64,000 nucleotides of DNA from JAUVDZ01 sp042568205 (GCA_042568205.1 JBHPJE010000006.1:3643-67642); one strand, 5' to 3'. Positions 45,202 to 53,574 are shown, counted from the stretch's first letter. Translations and numbers: made by a program. Notes: generated by a model not told the origin, from the sequence alone.

Positions 45202-46095
45202 ATGAATGAATTAGAAATTCCTGGTATAAAAATTAAGAAAAATGAGCTGTTAGCACCTTATACTGCCTATAAAATTGGCGGACCAGCTGATTATTTTGCT
45301 GATGTTCGTAGTTCTGAAGAGCTCGTTAAGGCAATTGAAGCAGCAGGCAAAGCTGAAATCCCATATATTTTGCTTGGTGGGGGCTGCAATACTGTGTTTT
45401 CTGACAAAGGATTTAGAGGATTAGTGATACATAACATGGCAAACAAGATCGAAGTTCATGGAAGTCAGGTTGTTGTTGAGTCTGGAGCAATGCTTGGAAC
45501 AGTCATTAATAAAGCTCGTGAACATGAGTTAGGTGGAATTATTAAGCTAATTGGACTTCCAGGCACAATTGGAGGTGCTATATATGGAAATGCAGGTGCC
45601 CAGGGCATCGAAATTGGTGATTTTGTTATTTCAGTAAAGATTTATAGAAAAGGACAAGGAATTGTTGAAGAGCCAAAAGAATATTTTCAATTCTCATATC
45701 GGCACTCTTTTTTGAAAAAAAGTCATGAAATTGTTTTGGAGGTAAAATTAGACCTTCCAACTTTAGATCCTGAAGATATTTCAGCTGAAGTTATGAAATT
45801 TAGAGCAGAAAAGCAGCCAAAAGGTAAAGTTGCAGGATCTTTCTTTAAAAATCCTACCGCAACTGAATCAGCAGGATTTTTAATTGACAAAGTAGGCCTC
45901 AAAGGGCTTAAAATAGGGGATGTCGAGATTTCGCGGCAACATGGCAATTGGCTTATGAATCTAGGCAATGCAACTCAAAAAGATGTCCTAGAAGTAGCTA
46001 AAAAAGCCAAAGAAACAGTTAAAGATAAGTTTGGATTTGACCTTGAACCTGAAAATATCCTTTTGGATGAGCATGGTAATAAAATTGACATATAG
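45202..46095 (+). CDS. murB: UDP-N-acetylenolpyruvoylglucosamine reductase
   Basis: This 297-aa FAD enzyme reduces UDP-GlcNAc-enolpyruvate to UDP-MurNAc. The FAD-domain motifs YTAYKIGGPADYF, LGGGCNTVFSD, GLPGTIGGAIYGNAGAQG are present, followed by YRHSFLKK. The catalytic region AGSFFKNP and the late Glu (PENILLDEHG) are also intact. It is a type II-like short MurB. It is divergent from the tRNA pair. Confidence 0.97.
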   Translation: MNELEIPGIKIKKNELLAPYTAYKIGGPADYFADVRSSEELVKAIEAAGKAEIPYILLGGGCNTVFSDKGFRGLVIHNMANKIEVHGSQVVVESGAMLGTVINKAREHELGGIIKLIGLPGTIGGAIYGNAGAQGIEIGDFVISVKIYRKGQGIVEEPKEYFQFSYRHSFLKKSHEIVLEVKLDLPTLDPEDISAEVMKFRAEKQPKGKVAGSFFKNPTATESAGFLIDKVGLKGLKIGDVEISRQHGNWLMNLGNATQKDVLEVAKKAKETVKDKFGFDLEPENILLDEHGNKIDI

Positions 46096-46104
46096 CAGTA
46101 TTCT

Positions 46105-46145
46105 TTGACAAGGGTATTGATTTTTTGTCAAATATTTGGTAAAAT
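46105..46145 (+). promoter_or_regulatory. pilin promoter with inverted repeat
   Basis: TTGATT (46117-46122), 17-base spacer, TAAAAT (46140-46145) preceded by TTGG. An inverted repeat TTGACAA-N13-TTGTCAA (46105-46111/46125-46131) straddles the -35 box. It may be an operator or a murB terminator-like hairpin. Confidence 0.6.
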
Positions 46146-46200
46146 AAGATGAAAACTAAAAAAAATAAGTTTTCAAAAAACTATATATAACCCAAACAAA

Positions 46201-46605
46201 ATGACTAAAACTGCTCTTAGAAAAGGTCTAAAACAAGGACTAGTTGTTCTAGGTCTAAGCACAGTGCTTCTGTTAATCTTTACAGCACTAGGCGGAGTTG
46301 CTTCAGCACAATTGATTAACACTAGCGATGTTCCTCAGAATATCCAAGGTGGTGGAGGTGACTTTAGAGCCATTATCCTAAACATTGTAAACTTCTTTTT
46401 AGGATTCCTCGGACTTATTGCGGTGATTATGGTTATCTACGGTGGTATTACTTATGTAACTGCTGCAGGAAATCAAGAATCAATCGACAAAGGAAAAAAA
46501 GTCATTATGTACGCAGTAATCGGTATCGTTATCGTATTGATCTCATTCGCATTAATCAATACAGTTATCGGTGGTGCTACAGCAGGAACAGACGCAGGAG
46601 TTTAA
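46201..46605 (+). CDS. VirB2/TrbC-like pilin family protein
   Basis: This 134-aa protein has an N-terminal signal peptide (basic start, then LVVLGLSTVLLLIFTALGG with cleavage likely after ASA). A mature domain follows with two hydrophobic helices (IVNFFLGFLGLIAVIMVIYGGITYV and VIMYAVIGIVIVLISFALI) joined by a short charged loop AAGNQESIDKGKK. This layout is that of VirB2/TrbC pilins, common as isolated genes in Patescibacteria. No other type IV secretion genes are in the window. It has its own promoter and terminator, suggesting strong independent expression. Confidence 0.85.
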   Translation: MTKTALRKGLKQGLVVLGLSTVLLLIFTALGGVASAQLINTSDVPQNIQGGGGDFRAIILNIVNFFLGFLGLIAVIMVIYGGITYVTAAGNQESIDKGKKVIMYAVIGIVIVLISFALINTVIGGATAGTDAGV

Positions 46606-46625
46606 TTAGAGAACTATAAAAATCT

Positions 46626-46656
46626 AAAGCTCCGGCTTGAAAAAGTCGGGGCTTTT
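46626..46656 (+). terminator. terminator after the pilin gene
   Basis: A stem AAAGCTCCGGCTT/AAGTCGGGGCTTT with G-T pairs and a GAAA loop is followed by a T-rich tail. It may serve both this gene and the converging PRC-barrel gene. Confidence 0.85.
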
Positions 46657-46657
46657 G

Positions 46658-47182
46658 TTATGCCATATCTGGATATAACTTTGCTACCCTTTCTTCTTCT
46701 TCGTCATACACTTTTGCGCACTTATTTTTTACTACAATAAGGCCTTTTTTAATCTCAATGATGTCTCTGGCTGAAATAATCCTATCCTGACTCTTAAATA
46801 GCCCTAAAAGTGATTTATAAACGATTATTTTAGTTAATCCAAAGGCTTTGATGTTAATTAAAAAGTTTTGAACATTCCCCAAATATTCACCTTTTTTGGT
46901 CTCAACTCGGCTTTTAAATATACGAATATCACTATTCAGGCATTCCTGCACCTTAATAACATCTTCAGCATCAATAATATCCTCTCCATCACGAATAGTA
47001 ACTACCTGACCAAAAAATAGGATATCCAAAGGAATTAGAATTTTCATTTTGCCTTGATCAACAAAGAAGCAGCACACTTTTCCACTCTTGTGATCAATCA
47101 AAATATCAGTAATACGCGCGACTTTCCCTAATCCTTCAACAACTATCGGCGTACCAATGATTTGTTTGTATGATTTTTCCAT
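46658..47182 (-). CDS. PRC-barrel domain protein
   Basis: About 174 aa from the ATG at 47182; a TTG at 47230 would give 190 aa. Two PRC-barrel-like halves are visible. The first (GTPIVVEGLGKVARITDILIDHKSGKV split by its hinge, then FFVDQGKMKILIPLDIL) resembles RimM-like barrels. The second contains KKGEYLGNVQNFLI and SARDIIEI. PRC barrels bind RNA-processing or membrane partners. Function here is unknown. It lies between the pilin and tRNA-Pro. Confidence 0.8.
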   Translation of the reverse strand: MEKSYKQIIGTPIVVEGLGKVARITDILIDHKSGKVCCFFVDQGKMKILIPLDILFFGQVVTIRDGEDIIDAEDVIKVQECLNSDIRIFKSRVETKKGEYLGNVQNFLINIKAFGLTKIIVYKSLLGLFKSQDRIISARDIIEIKKGLIVVKNKCAKVYDEEEERVAKLYPDMA

Positions 47183-47273
47183 ATATTCATCATAAAGCAA
47201 AAATTCTTTGACTTCAAAAGGATAATTCAATATATTGGTAAGGCCGTCTCGACGGTATCTATGAATTTATTAT

Positions 47274-47351
47274 CGGGGCATAGCGTAGTCCGGTTAGCGC
47301 GCTCGCTTTGGGAGCGAGAGGTCGCAGGTTCAAATCCTGCTGCCCCGACCA
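47274..47351 (+). tRNA. tRNA-Pro (anticodon TGG)
   Basis: Acceptor stem CGGGGCA/TGCCCCG, anticodon TGG in CTTTGGGAG, T-loop GGTTCAAATCC, and an encoded CCA. Confidence 0.97.
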
Positions 47352-47372
47352 TTAAGTACTGCTTGCTGTGAG

Positions 47373-47463
47373 AAGAGCCTCTTTGAGGATCATCGAACAG
47401 GAAGAGGACTTACTTCGAGCCGATAGGCGAGAAGAATCCCACTTGCTACAAAGAGGTCTTTTT
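47373..47463 (+). ncRNA. candidate structured RNA ending in a terminator-like closing helix
   Basis: The stretch after tRNA-Pro has a long-range helix: CCTCTTTG (47378-47385) pairs perfectly with CAAAGAGG (47449-47456). It extends by AAGA/TCTT around a bulged G and is followed by T residues. Inside is a hairpin CTTCGAGCC-GATA-GGCGAGAAG-like. No open frame crosses it. The layout (about 90 nt, closing helix, internal bulges) is 6S-like, but no named family could be matched. It could also be only an elaborate terminator of the tRNA. Confidence 0.4.
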
Positions 47464-49345
47464 AAAAGCTGACAAAATCCGTTCCAGTAGTTCCTTCAGT
47501 AGGAGTTATTAGATTTCCATCTTCATCATATTCAGCAGGAGCTATTGGATTCCCATCTTCATCATATTCTACAAGTCCGAGGTCGTCAGTACCATATAAA
47601 TCTAACGCACCTTCATCTGCTACTTCCCAATCTCCCATTGTAGTTAAGTCAAAATTTTCTGGGATTCCAGTGTGCCCACCATATGAATTAAAGCCTTGAT
47701 ACACCTTGTCTAGATTTTGTAATTCAATTGAATCATCAAGAGTATCTACATAATCTGCCTTTATTAACTTTAGCTCTGCAACAGTTACTCCTTCTTCTTC
47801 AGCTTCTAGATTTACAACTCTGGTCATTTCATTTCTAAATAAATTTGCTGCTGCTTTTTTAATTGCCTCAGCTCTATCATCACCACCTGTTAATTTTCGT
47901 AATTCAGTATTAATGTATTTGCAATGACTTAGATTGAAAGTTTTTAAAATATTTGCAGCTTGATAAACATCGCCGGTAATAATAGTTTCTAAATTTCCTT
48001 TATTTGATAGGAAAATTTTTAATGCGTCTAAATTTTTAGGCGCAAATTGTACTTCCCCACCACCTTCAGTTCCACCACCTTCAAGACCAGCACCTTTACC
48101 ACCACCTTCAAGTCCTGCAGCTCTGCCAGGAGGTGTTGTCCCAAGATTTCCAGTACCTTTAGTAAGCCCACCTTTTGCCCCAGCAGGAAGTGTTTGAGGT
48201 TTATTTGCCCCTCCTTTTGCTTTGTCTGCAGCAGCACCTGCAAGTTTTGCTTTGTCTCCAGCACCACCTGTAAGTTTTACCTTATCTCCAGCTCCTTTTG
48301 CACCTGCATTAGGACCGCCTTTAGCATTCCCTTTACCTTTCGGTTTTGGCACTCTCCCTTCAAATTGCCCAAATAAACCACTAATAGCCCTTCTAGCTTT
48401 TGCTTCTTGTGGACTTTCTCCTGGTTTTCTTGGTGTTAACGGTGGAGTATTGACACCACCAGTTTTTGGTCGAGTAGCGCCTTTTTTAAATTTATTTAAA
48501 TATGCACCTTCTTCTTTACTATTTTTAATTTTATCCAATATTTTTTGAAATGCTGGAATTGTAATTAATTTTTCTAGTGGAGCTTCTTGTTTTACTAAAT
48601 CTGGTAGGGATTTGATAAATGCTGCTAAATTTGCACTTCCTCCTGCAAAAAATGCTGAAATTTCTGATTTTATCATGCCTTTCACACTTTTTACCATATC
48701 TTTGTCATAACCTGGCGAACCTTCATCATCAAATTTAGGATAATCTGATGCAAAATCCACTAATACCATGTCATAAGTATCTTTCTCAGCTTGTTCATTA
48801 AAATATGCTTGCACTTTTAATGAATCTTCAGCATCGGATTTAACTAAAGCTTCTGTTTTAATTTCTCTTTGAAGTGTTTTATACATTCGTAGGATTTTTT
48901 TCATTTGTTCAACATTTGGTTTTGTATGGCGTAAAAGCAGACTTAATTGATCAGTACGAGTAATAATCGTAAAAGAAAAAGTTGTTAATTTTGATGATAT
49001 TTTTGTTCTATCGTTAAGATTTGGAAGAGTAGATTTTAATGTTTTAGTTCTATCAAAATAAGTTGATGCAATACTGAAGACATCAGGATCTATTAAATTA
49101 TTTGCATTTAATATTGAAAGAGCTTGCACATGATTATTTGCAGTTATTGCTTTAGAAAGATCATCTTGCAATCGTTTATATTGATCTGCTCTAATTTTAA
49201 GGTTTTCATAACCTTGTTTTACAAGAAGATCTTCTCCTTCTTTCCCTTCTTGTTCTTTTGCTTTTGCCTTTGGACCTTCTCCACCAGGAGCCTTATAAAC
49301 CAACTTAGAAGGTACAAATAGAGTGAAATTGTTTAAATAAAACAT
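47462..49345 (-). CDS. large lineage-specific protein with LVYKAPGGEG N-terminus and Gly/Lys-rich linker
   Basis: This 627-aa protein has no recognised family. Its N-terminus MFYLNNFTLFVPSKLVYKAP resembles that of the protein at 24001-24846. A helical domain spans about 40-290. It is followed by a low-complexity Gly/Ala/Lys/Pro linker (about 330-440) with repeats such as GAGDKVKLTGGAGDKAKLAG. A second helical domain (about 440-560) and an acidic tail with two copies of EYDEDGN--PAE/TPTE follow. There is no classic signal peptide or catalytic motif. It may be a surface or scaffold protein; this is inference. Confidence 0.8.
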   Translation of the reverse strand: MFYLNNFTLFVPSKLVYKAPGGEGPKAKAKEQEGKEGEDLLVKQGYENLKIRADQYKRLQDDLSKAITANNHVQALSILNANNLIDPDVFSIASTYFDRTKTLKSTLPNLNDRTKISSKLTTFSFTIITRTDQLSLLLRHTKPNVEQMKKILRMYKTLQREIKTEALVKSDAEDSLKVQAYFNEQAEKDTYDMVLVDFASDYPKFDDEGSPGYDKDMVKSVKGMIKSEISAFFAGGSANLAAFIKSLPDLVKQEAPLEKLITIPAFQKILDKIKNSKEEGAYLNKFKKGATRPKTGGVNTPPLTPRKPGESPQEAKARRAISGLFGQFEGRVPKPKGKGNAKGGPNAGAKGAGDKVKLTGGAGDKAKLAGAAADKAKGGANKPQTLPAGAKGGLTKGTGNLGTTPPGRAAGLEGGGKGAGLEGGGTEGGGEVQFAPKNLDALKIFLSNKGNLETIITGDVYQAANILKTFNLSHCKYINTELRKLTGGDDRAEAIKKAAANLFRNEMTRVVNLEAEEEGVTVAELKLIKADYVDTLDDSIELQNLDKVYQGFNSYGGHTGIPENFDLTTMGDWEVADEGALDLYGTDDLGLVEYDEDGNPIAPAEYDEDGNLITPTEGTTGTDFVSF

Positions 49346-49375
49346 ATTTTTGGTTTTTATCTTTACCTAGCTTTG

Positions 49376-49404
49376 ATTATACCATAAAATGTAGCATTTG
49401 CCAA
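49376..49404 (-). promoter_or_regulatory. promoter of the 627-aa gene
   Basis: Minus strand: TTGGCA (49399-49404), 17-base spacer, TATAAT (49376-49381) preceded by ATGG. Confidence 0.85.
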
Positions 49405-49488
49405 GCGGTAGGATTGCTCTAGGATCAATTTTTGTATGGAATTATTTTTGATTTTCATGTAGTTTATCGCTGAAATTAACCTTATCCT

Positions 49489-50052
49489 ATGCAAATAACT
49501 TTAGACAAAGCACGCGAAATCCTTCCTAAATATCTCAAAGATCCAAATAACCTAACTCATTCACGTGAAAGTGAGGTTGTTATGGCTGCTTTAGCAAAAC
49601 GCCTCAACGAAGACTCCGAAAAATGGGCAATTGCTGGCCTTCTTCATGATCTTGATTGGGAGCAGACATCTGAAGATCCAAGCAAACACGGCCACACAAC
49701 TTTCGATATTTTAAAAGAAGAAGGAATCGAACTTCCAGAAGATATGGCTCACGCAATCCAAAGCCACAATGAACAATATACAGGAGTTAAACGTGAATCT
49801 AATTTTGATTATGCCCTTGCTGCAGGCGAAAGCGTGACTGGCTTAATTTACGCCTATGCTTTAATGCGTCCAACAAATCTCGAAGGAATGAAAGCAAAAT
49901 CTCTTAATAAAAAGTTTAAAGATAAGAAATTTGCAGCAAATGTTAGTCGTGAATTTATAAATGATATAGAAAAAACCGGTATTGAAAGAAGCGAATTCTT
50001 TACAATCGCAATTGGAGCGATGAATGAGATTTCAGGAGAGATTGGATTTTAA
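49489..50052 (+). CDS. HD-domain phosphohydrolase-like protein
   Basis: This 187-aa protein carries the metal-binding pattern of HD proteins: an early His in THSRESEV, then LLHDLDWE as the HD pair, a further His-containing KHGHTTFD, and a later QSHNEQY. These proteins usually hydrolyse phosphomonoesters or nucleotides; the substrate is unknown. It overlaps the 3' end of the Cys-rich gene on the other strand by 4 bases. Confidence 0.88.
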   Translation: MQITLDKAREILPKYLKDPNNLTHSRESEVVMAALAKRLNEDSEKWAIAGLLHDLDWEQTSEDPSKHGHTTFDILKEEGIELPEDMAHAIQSHNEQYTGVKRESNFDYALAAGESVTGLIYAYALMRPTNLEGMKAKSLNKKFKDKKFAANVSREFINDIEKTGIERSEFFTIAIGAMNEISGEIGF

Positions 50053-51695
50053 TATACCTCAGCCAAATAGCATTTCTCGCAGTATACTTTTTCCGGTCGA
50101 TCATCCGAATATGATGATTGTATCTCATCACTACACTTATCGCAGGCCCTTTTAAAAACTCTGCGTGGATTTCGGATTAACTGTCTTTCCATATGTCTTT
50201 CAAAAGGAGTGAGCCGAGGTAAAGGCAATCCAAAACGTTTATAAAATTCTAATTCTTGAGGAATAATTTTAAACAATTCTCCGCTTTTTTCACTACTTAT
50301 TGCCCATTTCAAAATTTCATCATCTACTTCTTCAATGCCAGGTAAATCGCTAGCATTAACTGTTTTTTCAATATCTGGCATTTTAAATTCACGATCTCGC
50401 CACTTCCAGCCTCTTTTTTCAACTTCATTTTTATCAAGTGGATGGAATTCGTAAGCAAGTGATTCGTTGTAGCCATAGTTTGATAGTGTTTGAGGAAAGA
50501 ATTCACCCCATTCGCCTGTTTTTTTCATATGTTCGATGATTTTATCACGCAATTTTTTATATTCTTTTTCGCTGTATTGTTTGTTGAGGATGCAGTATTT
50601 TTTTCGCTTCAATCCTACACATCCAAAAAGATCATTTGAGTAATAGCAAAGGTCACTATATTGAACATTATGACAATAAAATATGAACATTGAGAACTGT
50701 ATATTATTCACTCCGAGGTTACTTAAAACATCTAAAAGAAGCTCAGGACTGTAATAAATATTATTTGCATCGTATGTTGAAATAGCATCACCTTCTGCGC
50801 AATAAGCACAATCTTCAGAGTTTTGCATATCAAAACAAAGATTCATATTTTTATCATCTTTGAGATTATCCCCAGTGCAATTTTCACAATTGATTATGTT
50901 TACTCCTTTATGAATTGCATTTTTTTTCATCATCTCTACACACATTTCGTATGCTTTTTGATAAGCGTTGTAATTGTTTAAATTTAATTCTTTTAATTTA
51001 GCTTCATATTCTTCTTTAGTGTGTTGTTTGTTGAAAATATAATATTCTTTGTTTCTTAAGTTGTATGAGAATAAGCAATTTTTACATCCTCTTAAATCAA
51101 AGCAGAAGTGGCATTCGCTACAATTCTCTAATTGATATGAATTAATACAATGATAGCATTTACTTACATTTATACATCCATAACAAAGTTCGCAATTCCA
51201 AATATAATCTGAATCCATTATGTTGTTATTGCTTTGGCATAAACGGCTATAATAACAGTCTTCTGATTTTTCAGCAGCAGAAATTAAATAACAGTTTTTA
51301 CAATTTCCAATATAACTGTTGTAATCACAGTTGATTGAATCAATGATCACCATTGATAATCTAGGTGCTTTATCTCTAACCTCTTTAAATTGTTCAATAA
51401 AAGGTCTATTAAAGTCGAAGTCCCGACCATATTGTATTGCATCATCTTTATCATCAAAAAAACAATCACTACATAAACTTTTAAAAGGCGAATCAGGAGC
51501 ATAGGAGGTTACTATACTTTTTTCACAAAATCCACATTTGGCTTTATAAAGCGAAGTTTCATTTCTAAAGCTTAGCCTTCTTTGCTCACGACAAGGCGGA
51601 CAAAGTTTAGGGTCCGGTGCGTCAAATTTCTTATAAAATTCATGATCCTGTGGACGAATTTCAAATTCTGATGAGCATTGTTTGCAGTTGGACAT
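50049..51695 (-). CDS. Cys-rich multi-zinc-ribbon protein of Patescibacteria type
   Basis: This 548-aa protein has about 50 cysteines. The N-terminus has zinc knuckles (CKQC, CPPC, CGFC, CSDC) and the C-terminus another pair (CDKC, CEKC). The central part (about 130-360) is a ladder of short Cys/Tyr/Asn units such as NCKNCYL, DCYYSRLC, NCSECHFC and GCKNCLFS, consistent with a repeated strand-turn fold. Two NKQ-(H/Y)(T/S)-KEY segments occur around 225 and 375. Similar proteins are frequent in Patescibacteria and have no settled function. It is well separated from the threonine-synthase-like gene upstream. Confidence 0.8.
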   Translation of the reverse strand: MSNCKQCSSEFEIRPQDHEFYKKFDAPDPKLCPPCREQRRLSFRNETSLYKAKCGFCEKSIVTSYAPDSPFKSLCSDCFFDDKDDAIQYGRDFDFNRPFIEQFKEVRDKAPRLSMVIIDSINCDYNSYIGNCKNCYLISAAEKSEDCYYSRLCQSNNNIMDSDYIWNCELCYGCINVSKCYHCINSYQLENCSECHFCFDLRGCKNCLFSYNLRNKEYYIFNKQHTKEEYEAKLKELNLNNYNAYQKAYEMCVEMMKKNAIHKGVNIINCENCTGDNLKDDKNMNLCFDMQNSEDCAYCAEGDAISTYDANNIYYSPELLLDVLSNLGVNNIQFSMFIFYCHNVQYSDLCYYSNDLFGCVGLKRKKYCILNKQYSEKEYKKLRDKIIEHMKKTGEWGEFFPQTLSNYGYNESLAYEFHPLDKNEVEKRGWKWRDREFKMPDIEKTVNASDLPGIEEVDDEILKWAISSEKSGELFKIIPQELEFYKRFGLPLPRLTPFERHMERQLIRNPRRVFKRACDKCSDEIQSSYSDDRPEKVYCEKCYLAEVY

Positions 51696-51752
51696 GTTTA
51701 AAAGCCTTAAAGTGAATTAAGTATAAATATATTTATTAGTTAAGGCAAATTA

Positions 51753-52889
51753 CTAGATTATCCTTTTTTCTAACAATCCCTTACCTGTATTAATATCAAT
51801 TATCTGATCTTCTTCACCAATTCGTCCTTCTTCAATATCCTGAATTGCTAAAGCCATTCCTGCAGCACCTGATTTTTCAGCTTTAATACCTTTTTCTTTG
51901 AATAGCCGATGTGCTTCTTCTAAATGTTTTTCATCAAAATTTTCAACTCCTGTTTTGTCACCAGTAAGCTGAAAAGGAGTACAAGTTTTAACTTCTTCTC
52001 TTTGATATATTAAAAATGGTTTATGAGGTGCAGTTAATTTATCAGCTTTACTATCCAATTGTTCAGGCTCAGCACCATGTAGACTCGTTCTAAGTAATAG
52101 CATTGGATCAATTTTTAATCTTGGATCTGGAGATAGACCTTGAAGATGTCTTTTTATTGATTGTACTTGCCAATATAGTAGAGATTCAAATAAACGACCT
52201 GATCCATATGGCATATAAATATGTTTTTGTGCCTCAGGATTTGGATCAAGTTGATTAAAAACTTCATGTGCTAACCAATCATAGAACACAGCCTGTGGTT
52301 CAATTGTTTGATCTGAAGTAATATCTTTTCCTTCGGTATTATTTGTTAATCTTAAAATTTCTTTACCACTTAATTCACTTTTTAGTTCTGCTCTATAAAT
52401 ATTCGCATATAATTTTTCTAATTCAGTAATAATAGCTTCATTAGTCCCTTCTCCTATTAAAATTCTAGGAGGTGGAAGATCATATTTCTTGAAAACTTCA
52501 GCAACTGCTCTTCCTGCATTTCCTGAAGTAATAATGCTTAAAGATGGGACAGACATTTGTCTGATTTCAGATTCAGAGAGACCTTTTAATAAACAAGCTC
52601 TTGCTAAATCCCTATATAAACATGCCATTTCCCAGGCTGGTCTGTCTTTCATTGTTCCAGTAGGATTTGCAGATTCATCTTTAACAAGGATTTTTCGTCC
52701 TTTATATTGAACTTCATGCGTTGGAGTTGCATTCCATTCCGGATGATCAGGATCATTTTCGCTTAAAAGGGGAATTCCTTTTGCCCAATTTTGTACTAAT
52801 TTTGGATTTAATGTACTCGGAAAAGGTAATTCTTTTACAACAAAAATATCGCTTTTTTTATGCCTTTCTTTTGAATGAATTTCAGTCAT
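51753..52889 (-). CDS. threonine-synthase-like PLP-dependent enzyme (fold type II)
   Basis: This 378-aa protein is somewhat short for a threonine synthase. The PLP-lysine motif is NPTGTMKDR (usually NPTGSFKDR), the phosphate/carboxylate loop is TSGNAGRAVA, and the glycine loop is MPYGSGRLFESL. The late SGAAGMAL region is also typical of the fold. It belongs to the tryptophan-synthase-beta superfamily. Threonine synthase, cysteine synthase and threonine deaminase are all possible. No other Thr pathway gene is nearby. Confidence 0.8.
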   Translation of the reverse strand: MTEIHSKERHKKSDIFVVKELPFPSTLNPKLVQNWAKGIPLLSENDPDHPEWNATPTHEVQYKGRKILVKDESANPTGTMKDRPAWEMACLYRDLARACLLKGLSESEIRQMSVPSLSIITSGNAGRAVAEVFKKYDLPPPRILIGEGTNEAIITELEKLYANIYRAELKSELSGKEILRLTNNTEGKDITSDQTIEPQAVFYDWLAHEVFNQLDPNPEAQKHIYMPYGSGRLFESLLYWQVQSIKRHLQGLSPDPRLKIDPMLLLRTSLHGAEPEQLDSKADKLTAPHKPFLIYQREEVKTCTPFQLTGDKTGVENFDEKHLEEAHRLFKEKGIKAEKSGAAGMALAIQDIEEGRIGEEDQIIDINTGKGLLEKRII

Positions 52890-52916
52890 ATATATAAGTT
52901 GATTGTTTTGGGGATC

Positions 52917-53574
52917 CTAGCTGGCGGGAAGTGTGCTAGGAAGGAAAGGAGGCTAGTAGTTCGGGTTGAACCACAAGGGGGGCTGGTCCGTGCTGATGTC
53001 GTTGTAGACGTCGTCGCCGTTCTCGGTGTGGGCGTAGATGCTGGTGAGGACCAGCAGGTGCCACGGGCCCGTGATCGGGAAGGGCATGGCCATGGTTTCG
53101 TTCTGCTCGAGCCAGATGTCCGTGCAGTTGACGATGAGGACCATCTCGCTGGGATCGTCGCCGTACATGAGGTTGCAGTTCTCCGGGATCTCCATGTCCA
53201 CATCGTCGTCAGCGACCATGGTGAACCGGAAGACCTGGACGTTGACCGCATCCGGGCCGATGTTGGTGACCTTGACCTCGGGATCGTCAGTGATGCTCCA
53301 GGAGTCGCCGGGGTAACCGACTTCCAGGAACGCCCTGAGCCGGATCGAGTCGTCGCCCGCACCCACGGAGTTGTGACAGCCTGGTGCGGTCAAGAGGATG
53401 ACCGGCAGGAGGATGGCCACCGCGCCGATGGCGAGGTAGAGGCTCTTGTTGGTGTTGTTGTTCTGCATTGTCGCGTCCTTTCGCCCTTATTTCAGGGACT
53501 TGGTTGGGTTCCTTACAGATGAGCAACCTATAAATTTTTATAAATTGGTTACCTGTAAGGCTTCCGCCAGCTAG
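52917..53574. mobile_element. GC-rich island bounded by inverted repeats
   Basis: CTAGCTGGCGGGAAG (52917-52931) and CTTCCGCCAGCTAG (53561-53574) are inverted copies with one extra G in the left one, and they bracket the GC-rich lipoprotein gene. Inside the right edge a second inverted repeat CCTTACAG/CTGTAAGG (53511-53518/53553-53560) surrounds AACC...GGTT and an AT-rich centre. No transposase is present, so it would be a non-autonomous unit. Element status is inference. Confidence 0.4.
52953..53468 (-). CDS. GC-rich putative lipoprotein, probably acquired
   Basis: This 171-aa protein starts with a basic segment, a hydrophobic stretch (LYLAIGAVAILLPVILL) and a TAPGC lipobox-like site, so it is probably lipid-anchored. 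The mature part is acidic and strand-rich with a VTNIGPDAVNVQVFRF segment like an immunoglobulin-type fold. Codons are strongly GC-ending, unlike all neighbours. A weak Shine-Dalgarno (AAAGGACG) precedes the ATG. An overlapping plus-strand frame here is rejected as its antisense shadow. No family recognised. Confidence 0.7.
   Translation of the reverse strand: MQNNNTNKSLYLAIGAVAILLPVILLTAPGCHNSVGAGDDSIRLRAFLEVGYPGDSWSITDDPEVKVTNIGPDAVNVQVFRFTMVADDDVDMEIPENCNLMYGDDPSEMVLIVNCTDIWLEQNETMAMPFPITGPWHLLVLTSIYAHTENGDDVYNDISTDQPPLWFNPNY

Noticed and set aside
47373..47463. SRP RNA, tmRNA or RNase P RNA
   Set aside because: The SRP GGAA-tetraloop motif and its flanking internal loops, the tRNA-like ends of tmRNA, and RNase P conserved blocks were not found.
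48047..48548. Ser/Pro/Cys-rich plus-strand frames opposite the 627-aa gene
   Set aside because: Antisense of a Gly/Ala/Lys-rich low-complexity linker.
52875..53522. 215-residue plus-strand frame across the GC-rich island
   Set aside because: It is the antisense of the minus-strand gene; the Val/Arg/Asp-rich pattern is typical of antisense GC-rich frames. The minus-strand frame has a signal sequence, a lipobox and a ribosome-binding site.
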